Part shown: positions 20,526-28,682 of the stretch, piece after piece
Numbering within the stretch: position 1 is the stretch's first letter
Layout: every line of letters starts with the position of its first letter
Source of the DNA: Oceanospirillaceae bacterium
Lineage (GTDB): Bacteria > Pseudomonadota > Gammaproteobacteria > Pseudomonadales > Litoribrevibacteraceae
Direction: 5' to 3'
Assembly: GCA_015665455.1 (NCBI GenBank)
Contig: JADFAD010000002.1
Coordinates: 124,001 to 188,000, forward strand
Length of the DNA: 64,000 nucleotides
Made by a program: the position numbers and the translations under genes
Notes under the pieces: model-generated
What the model was told of the DNA's origin: nothing
Databases searched by the model: none
What the model saw: only the letters and a program-made list of their open reading frames with translations

Positions 20526-20640
20526 CCAAGCGCCTCTCTTTCGACATAAAAGTAACTAATTTCTAAGATTGTTCATATACGGTTAATGGAGAGTATAACC
20601 CCGACCGTCTTCATTATGCGATGGCTAAACGCATAAGACC

Positions 20641-21429
20641 CTAATTGAAACGCGCTCCATCATTTGTATCCAAGCCCATAGCAGAAACAACTGCACTATT
20701 GGACGCACCGGAACAACAAATAATGTTCGACACAGAGATGCCATTTAAAATTAAGACAGAAGCAACCCTCTCACTGGGGACTAACCAAGTGACAGCCAAG
20801 TCTTTTAGCGTTTCTCTCATCACAGTGCCTTCAAGCATAGTCAAAATATGCAAAAAGCTGTCACCACTTGCCACCTGAACCCAATCTAAGGGCACCTCCA
20901 GCTCTCTTACCAGCTCTTCAGCAGCAACAACATTAGCAACCCTACGATACAAAGAAAGCTCCGTTATCTTGGCTCCTCGTCCAGCCAATTCAGATCGAAT
21001 GAGCTCACGCCCGCCTTCACCTTTAGCAATCAAAATTTTTGTATGGGCAATAGACTCAAACACAGACAGGGACAACAACGCTTCGCTGTCTGTGCCATCT
21101 GGGATATGGATTTGGCTTAAAGAAAGTTCAGGTATCTGCTTGACCAGCTCGTTAGCGGTTCCTTGACCGATAGCAACCCAATGGATGTTTATCGGTAACT
21201 GGGGCCAATATTGATCAATATGATCCGCCAGCCCTCTTGCAGCATTGGCACTGACGACGATAATGGTCGCAAAGGAATCCAGATCTAATAACGTACTTCG
21301 AGATGCGCCCGTCAGAACAACGGGCTCAATGGTCATTACTTGAACAGACGCTGACGCAATACCTTTTTGATTTAATAGAGTAGCAAGCTGACTTGCATGA
21401 GGCTCTGCTCGAGTAATTAATAACTTCAT
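20641..21429 (-). CDS. hemD: Uroporphyrinogen-III synthase
   Basis: Cyclises hydroxymethylbilane with inversion of ring D to give uroporphyrinogen III. The 262-residue protein starts MKLLITRAEPHASQLATLL, as in the family, with two Rossmann-like halves and the VSANAARGL and VASGDSFLHIL segments. HemD is poorly conserved; the assignment rests on N-terminal pattern and position 40 bp after hemC. The last 20 or so residues (after CCSGASNSAV) look variable. Confidence 0.93.
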   Translation of the reverse strand: MKLLITRAEPHASQLATLLNQKGIASASVQVMTIEPVVLTGASRSTLLDLDSFATIIVVSANAARGLADHIDQYWPQLPINIHWVAIGQGTANELVKQIPELSLSQIHIPDGTDSEALLSLSVFESIAHTKILIAKGEGGRELIRSELAGRGAKITELSLYRRVANVVAAEELVRELEVPLDWVQVASGDSFLHILTMLEGTVMRETLKDLAVTWLVPSERVASVLILNGISVSNIICCSGASNSAVVSAMGLDTNDGARFN

Positions 21430-21469
21430 TTATGATGACTGCTTTCACATAGTCTATCTCGTCGCAATA

Positions 21470-22408
21470 TTAATCTTCCTGCGAGTTATAGACCTCATCT
21501 AAGATTTTCTTAGCGCCTTGAGAGAGTAAAGACTCTGCGACTTCGATACCTAACGCTTCTGGCTCGTTTATATCACCACGAACTTCATGCTGAAGAATCG
21601 TTTTTCCATCTGGGCTACCCACTAATCCGCGTAACCAAATTTGTTCTTCTTGCAATTCGGCATAACAAGCAATAGGCACCTGACAACCGCCTTCGAGACG
21701 ACGATTCATAGCACGTTCAGCCATAACTCGAATTGCAGTAGCATCATCGTGCAATGCTTTGATCAGTTCGATCGTGTTCTCGTCTCCAGTACGACATTCA
21801 ATACCGACTGCGCCTTGACCACCAGCAGGTAAACAAACGTCAGGGCTGATTCTCTCAGCAATACGATCTTCTAGTTCAAGTCGAATAAGTCCGGCCGACG
21901 CAAGAATAATAGCATCGTACTGCCCCTCATCCAGCTTTGATAATCGAGTTTGAACATTGCCTCTCAGCCACTTAATGTTCAAATCAGGACGCAACTCCAT
22001 CAATTGGCATTGACGACGTAAACTTGAAGTACCGACCACCGAGCCTTGCGGTAACTCACTCAGAGAAGCGTATTGGTTCGAAACAAAGGCATCACGAGGA
22101 TCTTCACGCTCACAGATCACAGAAAGGCCAAGGCCTTCAGGAAACTCCATTGGGACATCTTTCATTGAATGAACGGCAATATCCGCTTCGCCATCCAATA
22201 AACAACGCTCTAATTCTTTTACAAATAAACCTTTACCACCCACCTTTGCCAAAGGCGCATCTAAAATTTTATCCCCTCGGGTCGACATTGCAACCAACTC
22301 AACGTCCAAGCCTGGGTTGATTGCTTGAAGTCGTGATTTAACGTATTCAGCCTGCCATAAGGCCAATGGACTTTTTCGAGTTGCGATGCGCAAAGTAGTG
22401 GTGGTCAT
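21470..22408 (-). CDS. hemC: Porphobilinogen deaminase (hydroxymethylbilane synthase)
   Basis: Polymerises four porphobilinogens into hydroxymethylbilane. It has 312 residues with [18 protein letters not shown] at the N-terminus, the VGTSSLRRQ and [10 protein letters not shown] substrate-binding segments, and the dipyrromethane cofactor cysteine C242 in [15 protein letters not shown], the same residue number as in E. coli. It begins 80 bp after algR and heads the heme part of the cluster. Confidence 0.98.
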   Translation of the reverse strand: MTTTTLRIATRKSPLALWQAEYVKSRLQAINPGLDVELVAMSTRGDKILDAPLAKVGGKGLFVKELERCLLDGEADIAVHSMKDVPMEFPEGLGLSVICEREDPRDAFVSNQYASLSELPQGSVVGTSSLRRQCQLMELRPDLNIKWLRGNVQTRLSKLDEGQYDAIILASAGLIRLELEDRIAERISPDVCLPAGGQGAVGIECRTGDENTIELIKALHDDATAIRVMAERAMNRRLEGGCQVPIACYAELQEEQIWLRGLVGSPDGKTILQHEVRGDINEPEALGIEVAESLLSQGAKKILDEVYNSQED

Positions 22409-22488
22409 AGCTTTCTCAATAAATAATCAAAGATAACGCTATGCTACCAGAGAGGACTGAACAGGAGAAATGCAAATAATGACAGAAA

Positions 22489-23232
22489 TCAAAGACTTTG
22501 CATCAATTTGCGTAAACCGGACACATGGCGACGACTGACATCTAAACTGTCTTCCAATCCACGTACTCGCACTCGGTGCTGACCTTGCCCACTTCGTTCC
22601 ATGGATTCTAAGTGCGAAACTGAAACCAAACAGTTTCTATGAATGCGATAGAAGCGCTCTCCTAGCTCTTTTTCAAGCTCTTTTAACGTTTCATCAATCA
22701 GCACTTCACCATGCTGATGTAACACGGTGACATATTTCTGATCCGCTCGAAAATAATAAATTTCTTCAATCGGAATTAACTCTAACCCTCTGTGAGTTCT
22801 CGCACTGATGTGTGAACGAGCCACTTGATCTTCTTGCTCATCATTTCGTTTACCTAATGCAGAGAGCTGAGCTTTATTAAGGCGAGAAGCCCTTTTCAAT
22901 GCGATAGACAAATCGTCCTTATTTACAGGCTTCACCAAGTAGCCTAATGCCTGAACGTCAAACGCCTCTACTGCGTATTCGTCATAGGCAGTACAAAAAA
23001 TCACTGCAGGCGGATGCTTTAACTCCACAAGCTTCGCAGCCGCTTGAAGTCCATCCATCTCTGGCATTCTTATATCCATTAGCACAACGTCAGGCCGAGT
23101 GGCTTCTACCTGTTCAATAGCTTCTTGACCATTATGGGCAACCGCTATCACTTGGCAATCAGGTATTTCCTCAACCAATCGCTTCAGACGTTCACGAGCT
23201 AAAGGCTCATCATCAACTATCAAAACTCGCAT
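22489..23232 (-). CDS. algR: LytTR response regulator AlgR
   Basis: A 247-residue response regulator: receiver domain with acidic pair D7-D8 and phospho-acceptor D53 (VVLMDIRMPEMDG), then a LytTR DNA-binding domain (FYRIHRNCLVSVSHLESMER). In Pseudomonas AlgR controls alginate, type IV pili and virulence. Gene order algZ-algR-hemC matches Pseudomonas closely. The kinase gene is 62 bp upstream. The regulon in this organism is unknown; curli and algC in this window are only candidates. Confidence 0.95.
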   Translation of the reverse strand: MRVLIVDDEPLARERLKRLVEEIPDCQVIAVAHNGQEAIEQVEATRPDVVLMDIRMPEMDGLQAAAKLVELKHPPAVIFCTAYDEYAVEAFDVQALGYLVKPVNKDDLSIALKRASRLNKAQLSALGKRNDEQEDQVARSHISARTHRGLELIPIEEIYYFRADQKYVTVLHQHGEVLIDETLKELEKELGERFYRIHRNCLVSVSHLESMERSGQGQHRVRVRGLEDSLDVSRRHVSGLRKLMQSL

Positions 23233-23294
23233 AGTTTAAACCGCTACACCAAACTCATTATGTATTAAGAAAACATGGATCTAACGCATAATTA

Positions 23295-24308
23295 TTACTG
23301 AAAAGAATAGATGATTGTCGATACATAACAATCCTCTTTAAAAACCCCATCAACTGAAGCACTCTCTCCATATATTGCTTTTAGTCTAGCGCGAATATTT
23401 TCTAGCGCCATTTTCTGACCCGTATGATTTACCGATTGATGGACAGGAATCGAGTTTTTAACTTTGATGCAAGCTCGACCATCGAGTGCTAACCGCGCTT
23501 CAACCTTAATCCAGCCGGGAGATGATGAGGGTTGTATGCCGTGATAAATCGCATTTTCTAAGACCGGTTGCAGTGTCAGTAAAGGAATAGGAGTTGAACC
23601 AAGTAAAGAATCCGTATCCCATTCAACCGTTAGCCGATCCCCTAGACGAAGTGACTCCATAGAAAGATATTTCTTACAAAGCGCCAACTCTTCAGACAAT
23701 GATGTACGCGCCTTATGCTTACCCAGTGTCGCCCGAAAAAGAGCAGACAGATCCTCTACGGCTTGCTCGGCTTTAACCGGATCGATCATAATCAAGCTAG
23801 CAATAGTATTCATGCTATTAAATAGAAAATGAGGCCGAATTCGAGACTGCAGCGCTTCAATTCTTGCCTCAAGCTCGGCCTGAGATCGTCGACTCAACTC
23901 CGCGCTCACGTACAAATATCGAATAAGTAAGGCGCCAATGAGCACCGCGACTAAGCCGTGTTTAACCATTCGCGGCCAAGACACCTGATCCATTTGCAAC
24001 CAATCGAGCATGGCTGTCATAAACACAACAATGATCACAATCAAGCAATAACTGATCACAGCCGCTAAAGAATCTGGCATTCGCATCAAAGTCGAACGCA
24101 AGCTGCATAAAGCAGCAGCACAAATGAGCGTAACCCACTGTAAAAACAAAGAGAGCCAACCAAACAACTCAAGCGTGATCTCACTCCAGGGCTTCAACAA
24201 CAAAAACACAAAAGCGATAATCTCTGCCGTTATGACTAAAACAATCAACGAAGAACTTTTACATAAGTCAGGTAAGAAATAAGTACGATTTGGCGATTCC
24301 AGTGTCAT
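23295..24308 (-). CDS. algZ: LytS-type sensor histidine kinase AlgZ (FimS)
   Basis: A 337-residue membrane kinase with four hydrophobic segments in the first 135 residues and a His-kinase module of the LytS/YehU class. The phosphorylated His is H160 in RIRPHFLFNSMNTIASL; an ATP-binding part follows (LQPVLENAIYHGIQPS). No separate periplasmic sensor domain is present. ATG 24308 has GGAG 8 bases upstream and is preferred over a GTG three codons earlier that overlaps the ribosome site. It presumably pairs with AlgR. Confidence 0.93.
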   Translation of the reverse strand: MTLESPNRTYFLPDLCKSSSLIVLVITAEIIAFVFLLLKPWSEITLELFGWLSLFLQWVTLICAAALCSLRSTLMRMPDSLAAVISYCLIVIIVVFMTAMLDWLQMDQVSWPRMVKHGLVAVLIGALLIRYLYVSAELSRRSQAELEARIEALQSRIRPHFLFNSMNTIASLIMIDPVKAEQAVEDLSALFRATLGKHKARTSLSEELALCKKYLSMESLRLGDRLTVEWDTDSLLGSTPIPLLTLQPVLENAIYHGIQPSSSPGWIKVEARLALDGRACIKVKNSIPVHQSVNHTGQKMALENIRARLKAIYGESASVDGVFKEDCYVSTIIYSFQ

Positions 24309-24521
24309 AATAAACACTCCAAAAAAAACAACAGAAAATAAAAAAATATATTTGAATCAATAAGCTAACATTAACTGGTATTAAATTCAGAAAAAGACCC
24401 AAAGGTCTTTGTACAATAAGTGTTCGAAATACCACAAAATACTTATTAAACTAAGAACGATCAGTATAACGAAGCTACTAGGATTCTAGGCTCTATTTAG
24501 AGCGTATCAGGATGATTGACC

Positions 24522-25343
24522 ATGAATATCTCTCAACATCTCAAACCTTTATATTTTCTAACGCTGATGTATACCTTACTCATTAATTCAGCTTGGGCCG
24601 GTACGAATCAAGCTTCCGTGACCATCTGTGATGACGAAAACCTTTGGCCCCCATACACATTCATTAAACAAACGAATGAAGGCCCTAAAGTAACCGGCGC
24701 AATGGTTGAGTTGGTTGACGCGATATTCCAACAAATGGACATTGAATATTCCCTCACGCTCTCGCCTTGGAAACGATGCCTCTATCAAGTTGAAAATTAT
24801 TCGGGCACCCCTCCGTATGAAATATTCATCAACGGTTCATTCAGTGAAGAACGTGCAGAAAAGTTCCTTATTTCAGACCGAGTTTACAGCTCTGGAGCCG
24901 CTTACTTTTACTCAAACAAGATATTTCCCAAGGGTCCAGAAATCCAAACGCTCTCTGATCTCAAAGACTATTCCATCTGTGGTGTACACGGATTTAATTA
25001 TGAAATGTTCCAAGTCACTCAACACCAACTGAGTGTCTCCGCTGGTGATTTACATGCGGCATTTAGACTTCTCAAAAATAATAGGTGTGAACTTCTATTA
25101 AATGCATACTCAGTCCCTTTTGGTTCAAAATTCACCGATAAACCTATGATCGACGACTCCATCAGCGCCAAAATCATTGAAGAACTGCCGCACCAACAAT
25201 TTCATTTATTTGTTTCTCGTCAATCACCAAGAGCTTCATATTTGCTAAATAAAATAAACGATACAATTCAAGCCTTAAAACAAACTGGCCAAGCCGATCA
25301 AATATTCAGACAATATTTACCCGATTGCGGAACCGACTGTTAA
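24522..25343 (+). CDS. Orphan periplasmic solute-binding protein (SBP_bac_3-like)
   Basis: A 273-residue exported protein with a signal peptide (about 1-27, ending SAWA) and the family 3 solute-binding fold seen in amino-acid ABC transporters: VTICDDENLWPPYTF, the SPWKRCL segment and EIFINGSFSEERAEKF. No permease or ATPase gene is near, so it may be a sensor or scavenger of small molecules. AGGA precedes ATG 24522 and it diverges from algZ. The ligand is unknown. Confidence 0.75.
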   Translation: MNISQHLKPLYFLTLMYTLLINSAWAGTNQASVTICDDENLWPPYTFIKQTNEGPKVTGAMVELVDAIFQQMDIEYSLTLSPWKRCLYQVENYSGTPPYEIFINGSFSEERAEKFLISDRVYSSGAAYFYSNKIFPKGPEIQTLSDLKDYSICGVHGFNYEMFQVTQHQLSVSAGDLHAAFRLLKNNRCELLLNAYSVPFGSKFTDKPMIDDSISAKIIEELPHQQFHLFVSRQSPRASYLLNKINDTIQALKQTGQADQIFRQYLPDCGTDC

Positions 25344-25514
25344 AACATGAATTCACAACAACTAGCCAAAGCGTCAACATTAAAACAAATTTAAAAAAGA
25401 TTAATGTCAATTAACTAGCGTCCGATATACACAAGTACACAGACGAAATCTTTTTTTGTGTTACTCATGAAAACCAGTTAAATTAAATCTAACCAACGAA
25501 TTTTGTTGGCTATT

Positions 25515-26519
25515 ATGACAATAATTACTTTCAGCGTGACAACAGAGAATCCAGTGAGTAGAGATACAGAAATCAAGCTATCCCGTAGACGTTTTTTAGA
25601 ATACGCGACATCATTGTCGGCCGTAGCATTGGGTAGTAGCTATACGATTTTCAATCAGGGTTCAAAAGAATTAATGGAGAGCTCACCGATTGCTGGCACT
25701 GAAGTTCCCCCTGTTCCACCAGCACCAAAAATTATTGTCCCTCCTGAAGTAACCCCTGAACCGATTATTGCGGATGTATCCCAAGCCGTAGAGAAAGCCG
25801 AACGCCAACGTATGCTTGAGAAAGTTCAACGTTTCGATGAAGATCTAGAAGGCGATATATGGCTGAACGAAAAGGATTGGCTTCTGCTTCAGAGCGTCCA
25901 TTCTAAAATTGCACGTATAAAAAACTACGTGGGTTATGGACATTTCAACATTTTATCCTTTGATGAAATGCTGAAATACGCAAAGGCAGTGCCTTCCATT
26001 GGGGCTTTCACCAAAGAAGAACTCGTATTAGTCGAATCAAATTTCTATCGTGATGCCACAGATCTTGGCTTCATGGGCAATAAGGTGGTTGGAAACTTAA
26101 CCACTCAAATTAAAAAGAATCACGTCAGTAAAATTCCAGGTTCTGGACATTACCTATTTAAAGGGGAATCTGAAGAGTTCTTAAAAACACTTCAGAAAAA
26201 GATAGGCGATGAGCTTATTTTAACCTCTGGCGTACGCAGTGTCGTTAAACAGTACCAGCTGTACTTCCAAAAAGTCATAGATCGCAACGGCAACTTATCT
26301 CGTGCATCTCGCTCATTGGCGCCTCCAGGATACTCATTCCATGCTTCAGGCGACTTTGATGTAGGCCAGAGAGATTATGGAAAGTTGAACTTTACTGCCC
26401 ATTTTGAGAAATCAGAAGTCTACAAGCGATTAAAAGATCAAGGGATCATTCGTATTCGATATACTGCAGATAATATGCTGGGTGTACGTTATGAGCCTTG
26501 GCACATCCAAATGATTTAA
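25515..26519 (+). CDS. Tat-exported M15 (VanY-like) carboxypeptidase
   Basis: A roughly 334-residue protein. The C-terminus has the M15 D-Ala-D-Ala carboxypeptidase metal ligands: SFHASGDFD (His and Asp) and EPWHI (Glu and His). Near the N-terminus is a twin-arginine signal, LSRRRFLEYATSLSAVALG, followed by a Pro-rich linker, so the enzyme should be exported folded and trim peptidoglycan stem peptides. The start is uncertain: ATG 25515 is listed, but GTG 25554 would place the twin arginines in the usual position. It sits alone between an orphan binding protein and a membrane protein. Confidence 0.78.
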   Translation: MTIITFSVTTENPVSRDTEIKLSRRRFLEYATSLSAVALGSSYTIFNQGSKELMESSPIAGTEVPPVPPAPKIIVPPEVTPEPIIADVSQAVEKAERQRMLEKVQRFDEDLEGDIWLNEKDWLLLQSVHSKIARIKNYVGYGHFNILSFDEMLKYAKAVPSIGAFTKEELVLVESNFYRDATDLGFMGNKVVGNLTTQIKKNHVSKIPGSGHYLFKGESEEFLKTLQKKIGDELILTSGVRSVVKQYQLYFQKVIDRNGNLSRASRSLAPPGYSFHASGDFDVGQRDYGKLNFTAHFEKSEVYKRLKDQGIIRIRYTADNMLGVRYEPWHIQMI

Positions 26520-26570
26520 CTCTTCGTATCCCGTCAGTTAAACCATTTGGACATAGCCCACGCCACTCAG

Positions 26571-26849
26571 TTACTTCGACGCAGTAAACAGTGTCCATGC
26601 ACCAATCAAGATAAAACCAATGCCAGCAACAATGGATAAGTGTTTGGGATTGATGTAATTCGATAACAAACTTCCTGCTAAGACACCTATCGCTGACGCA
26701 GTAATCAACGCTGCCGAAGCGGCCAAGAATACGGTTAACTTACTGACTTCTTTATCTGCAGCAAACAACATAGTCGCTAACTGCGTCTTATCACCTAGTT
26801 CAGCCAAGAATACGGTGGCGAAAATCGTTAAGAAAATCTTAATACTCAT
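26571..26849 (-). CDS. GDT1/TMEM165 family protein (half-size)
   Basis: A 92-residue membrane protein with three hydrophobic segments and one copy of the family motif E-x-G-D-[KR]-[TS] (ELGDKTQLATM). Full-length members contain two inverted copies and export manganese or exchange Ca/Mn for protons; half-size bacterial forms must assemble as dimers. Manganese export is inferred from the family. No yybP-ykoY-type leader was recognised in the 110 bp before the start. Confidence 0.85.
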   Translation of the reverse strand: MSIKIFLTIFATVFLAELGDKTQLATMLFAADKEVSKLTVFLAASAALITASAIGVLAGSLLSNYINPKHLSIVAGIGFILIGAWTLFTASK

Positions 26850-26962
26850 CCAAAACCAACCTTAAAAGTATAGTGGACGCAAATTATACCCAATTTTAAC
26901 AACAACAGTTTGCTCATGGTATAATCTGCACAATTTTTGTGTATACAGTGAGAAAAGAAGGC

Positions 26963-28369
26963 ATGTCTGAGTCTAAGAATCAAAAATCAACGAACAGCCA
27001 ATGGGGTGGTCGCTTCTCTGAAGCTGTAGACACCTTTGTGGAAAAATTCACCGCATCCATTGAATTTGACCAACGCATGTATCGCCAAGACATTGCAGGC
27101 TCTGTTGCTCATGCAACAATGCTTGAAAAAGTAGGCGTATTAACGCCGGACGAGCTTGAGCAAATTCTAACAGGCTTAAAAGAAGTCCAAGAAGATATTG
27201 AAAGCGGTCAATTAGAGTGGTCCATCGCACTTGAAGATGTTCACATGAACATTGAGGCACGCCTAACCGATAAGATTGGCATTACAGGGAAAAAGCTTCA
27301 CACAGGCCGTTCACGTAACGACCAAGTTGCAACGGATATTCGTTTATACGTTCGAGACGAAATTGACTTTATCTGTGAAGAAATTACTCGCCTTCAAGAA
27401 GGCCTGTTAATGCTAGCAGAAAGAGAAGCAGCAACCATTATGCCTGGCTTCACCCATTTGCAAACAGCCCAGCCTGTGACATTTGGTCACCACATGATGG
27501 CCTGGTTTGAAATGCTTTCTCGTGATTTCGAACGTTTCCAAGATTGTCGTAAACGCGTCAATCGCTCTCCACTGGGTGCAGCAGCATTGGCTGGTACCAC
27601 GTACCCAATCGATCGCGCCATGACGGCCAAACTGCTCGGTTTCGATGCCCCAACAGAAAACTCACTGGATTCTGTAAGTGACCGCGACTTCGCCATTGAA
27701 ATCTGTTCAGCATCATCATTGCTCATGACTCACCTATCTCGTGCGTCTGAAGAACTGATTTTGTGGGCATCAGCACAATTTAATTTCATTGATCTACCGG
27801 ATCGTTTCTGCACAGGCTCGTCCATCATGCCTCAGAAAAAGAATCCAGACGTACCTGAACTTGTTCGAGGTAAAGCTGGCCGCGTAACAGGCCATTTAAT
27901 GAGCCTATTGATGTTAATGAAAGCTCAGCCGCTTGCTTACAACAAAGACAATCAAGAAGACAAAGAACCCCTATTTGATGTCATAGATACCGTGAAAGGT
28001 TGCCTTCGCGCTTATGCGGATATGGTACCTGCCATTCAAGTGAAAGAAGAATCAATGCGCGAAGCTGCTCGCAGAGGGTTCTCAACCGCTACGGACTTGG
28101 CTGACTACCTTGTACGTAAAGGCATGCCATTCCGTGATGCTCATGAAGTGGTTGGTAAATCAGTCGGCTACGGCATTGAACAAGATAAAGATCTGAGTGA
28201 TATGAACCTCGAAGAACTTCAGCAGTTCTCCGACACAATCACCGAAGATGTGTTTGATATTTTAACCCTTGAGGGCTCTGTTAATGCACGAGATCACATT
28301 GGCGGCACAGCGCCGAAACAAGTGATCGCAGCCGTCGCTCGAGGCAAGCAGCGTATCGCTGAACGTTAA
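26963..28369 (+). CDS. argH: Argininosuccinate lyase
   Basis: The last step of arginine synthesis: splits argininosuccinate into arginine and fumarate. It has 468 residues with the N-terminal WGGRFSE signature, [17 protein letters not shown]-type substrate residues ([11 protein letters not shown]), and the flexible catalytic-serine loop [14 protein letters not shown] 26963 gives the standard length; the preceding GTG at 26948 is an alternative. A terminator follows. In Pseudomonas argH lies next to algZ (fimS); here three genes intervene. Confidence 0.97.
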   Translation: MSESKNQKSTNSQWGGRFSEAVDTFVEKFTASIEFDQRMYRQDIAGSVAHATMLEKVGVLTPDELEQILTGLKEVQEDIESGQLEWSIALEDVHMNIEARLTDKIGITGKKLHTGRSRNDQVATDIRLYVRDEIDFICEEITRLQEGLLMLAEREAATIMPGFTHLQTAQPVTFGHHMMAWFEMLSRDFERFQDCRKRVNRSPLGAAALAGTTYPIDRAMTAKLLGFDAPTENSLDSVSDRDFAIEICSASSLLMTHLSRASEELILWASAQFNFIDLPDRFCTGSSIMPQKKNPDVPELVRGKAGRVTGHLMSLLMLMKAQPLAYNKDNQEDKEPLFDVIDTVKGCLRAYADMVPAIQVKEESMREAARRGFSTATDLADYLVRKGMPFRDAHEVVGKSVGYGIEQDKDLSDMNLEELQQFSDTITEDVFDILTLEGSVNARDHIGGTAPKQVIAAVARGKQRIAER

Positions 28370-28378
28370 ACCCCGTTG

Positions 28379-28410
28379 GGCAGCTCTCTTTGAGCTGCCT
28401 TTCTTTTCTT
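28379..28410 (+). terminator. Terminator of argH
   Basis: GGCAGCTC and GAGCTGCC form an 8-bp stem with a TCTTT loop and a T-rich tail, 10 bp after the argH stop. Confidence 0.85.
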
Positions 28411-28682
28411 CATTTCTACCCTTAATCAGTGGTTTTCCACTGCTCATCCTAAAGTCTTCTGTGTTTTAATTCTCTTCGACCATAGTACTTATAGTTAAAG
28501 TACCTATGCATTACTTGGCTGTTACTCAAATTATTTCGTCTTCAGCCGATAAACAATTTACAGATCAGTAATTCTAGTTAAGAAATGTGCACTACTGCGC
28601 GTATGTCATTACACATAATTGATTATCTACAACTATAATCAAACTGACGAAACTCCATCTCAAGGTCTAATAACGATACCTT
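28411..28682. other. Intergenic region before cyaA
   Basis: With the argH terminator this makes a 313-bp gene-free stretch. It contains a consensus TATAAT at 28634-28639, 44 bp before the cyaA GTG, with only a weak -35 (TTACAC, 19-bp spacer). I looked for a CRP-type palindrome and found no convincing one, and I see no small gene. Confidence 0.35.

Noticed and set aside
26850-26962. Possible manganese (yybP-ykoY) riboswitch before the GDT1 gene
   Set aside because: The intergenic space is too short and no conserved riboswitch core was seen.
28411-28682. Possible CRP site before cyaA
   Set aside because: TGTG-like strings occur but no symmetric TGTGA-N6-TCACA pattern is present.
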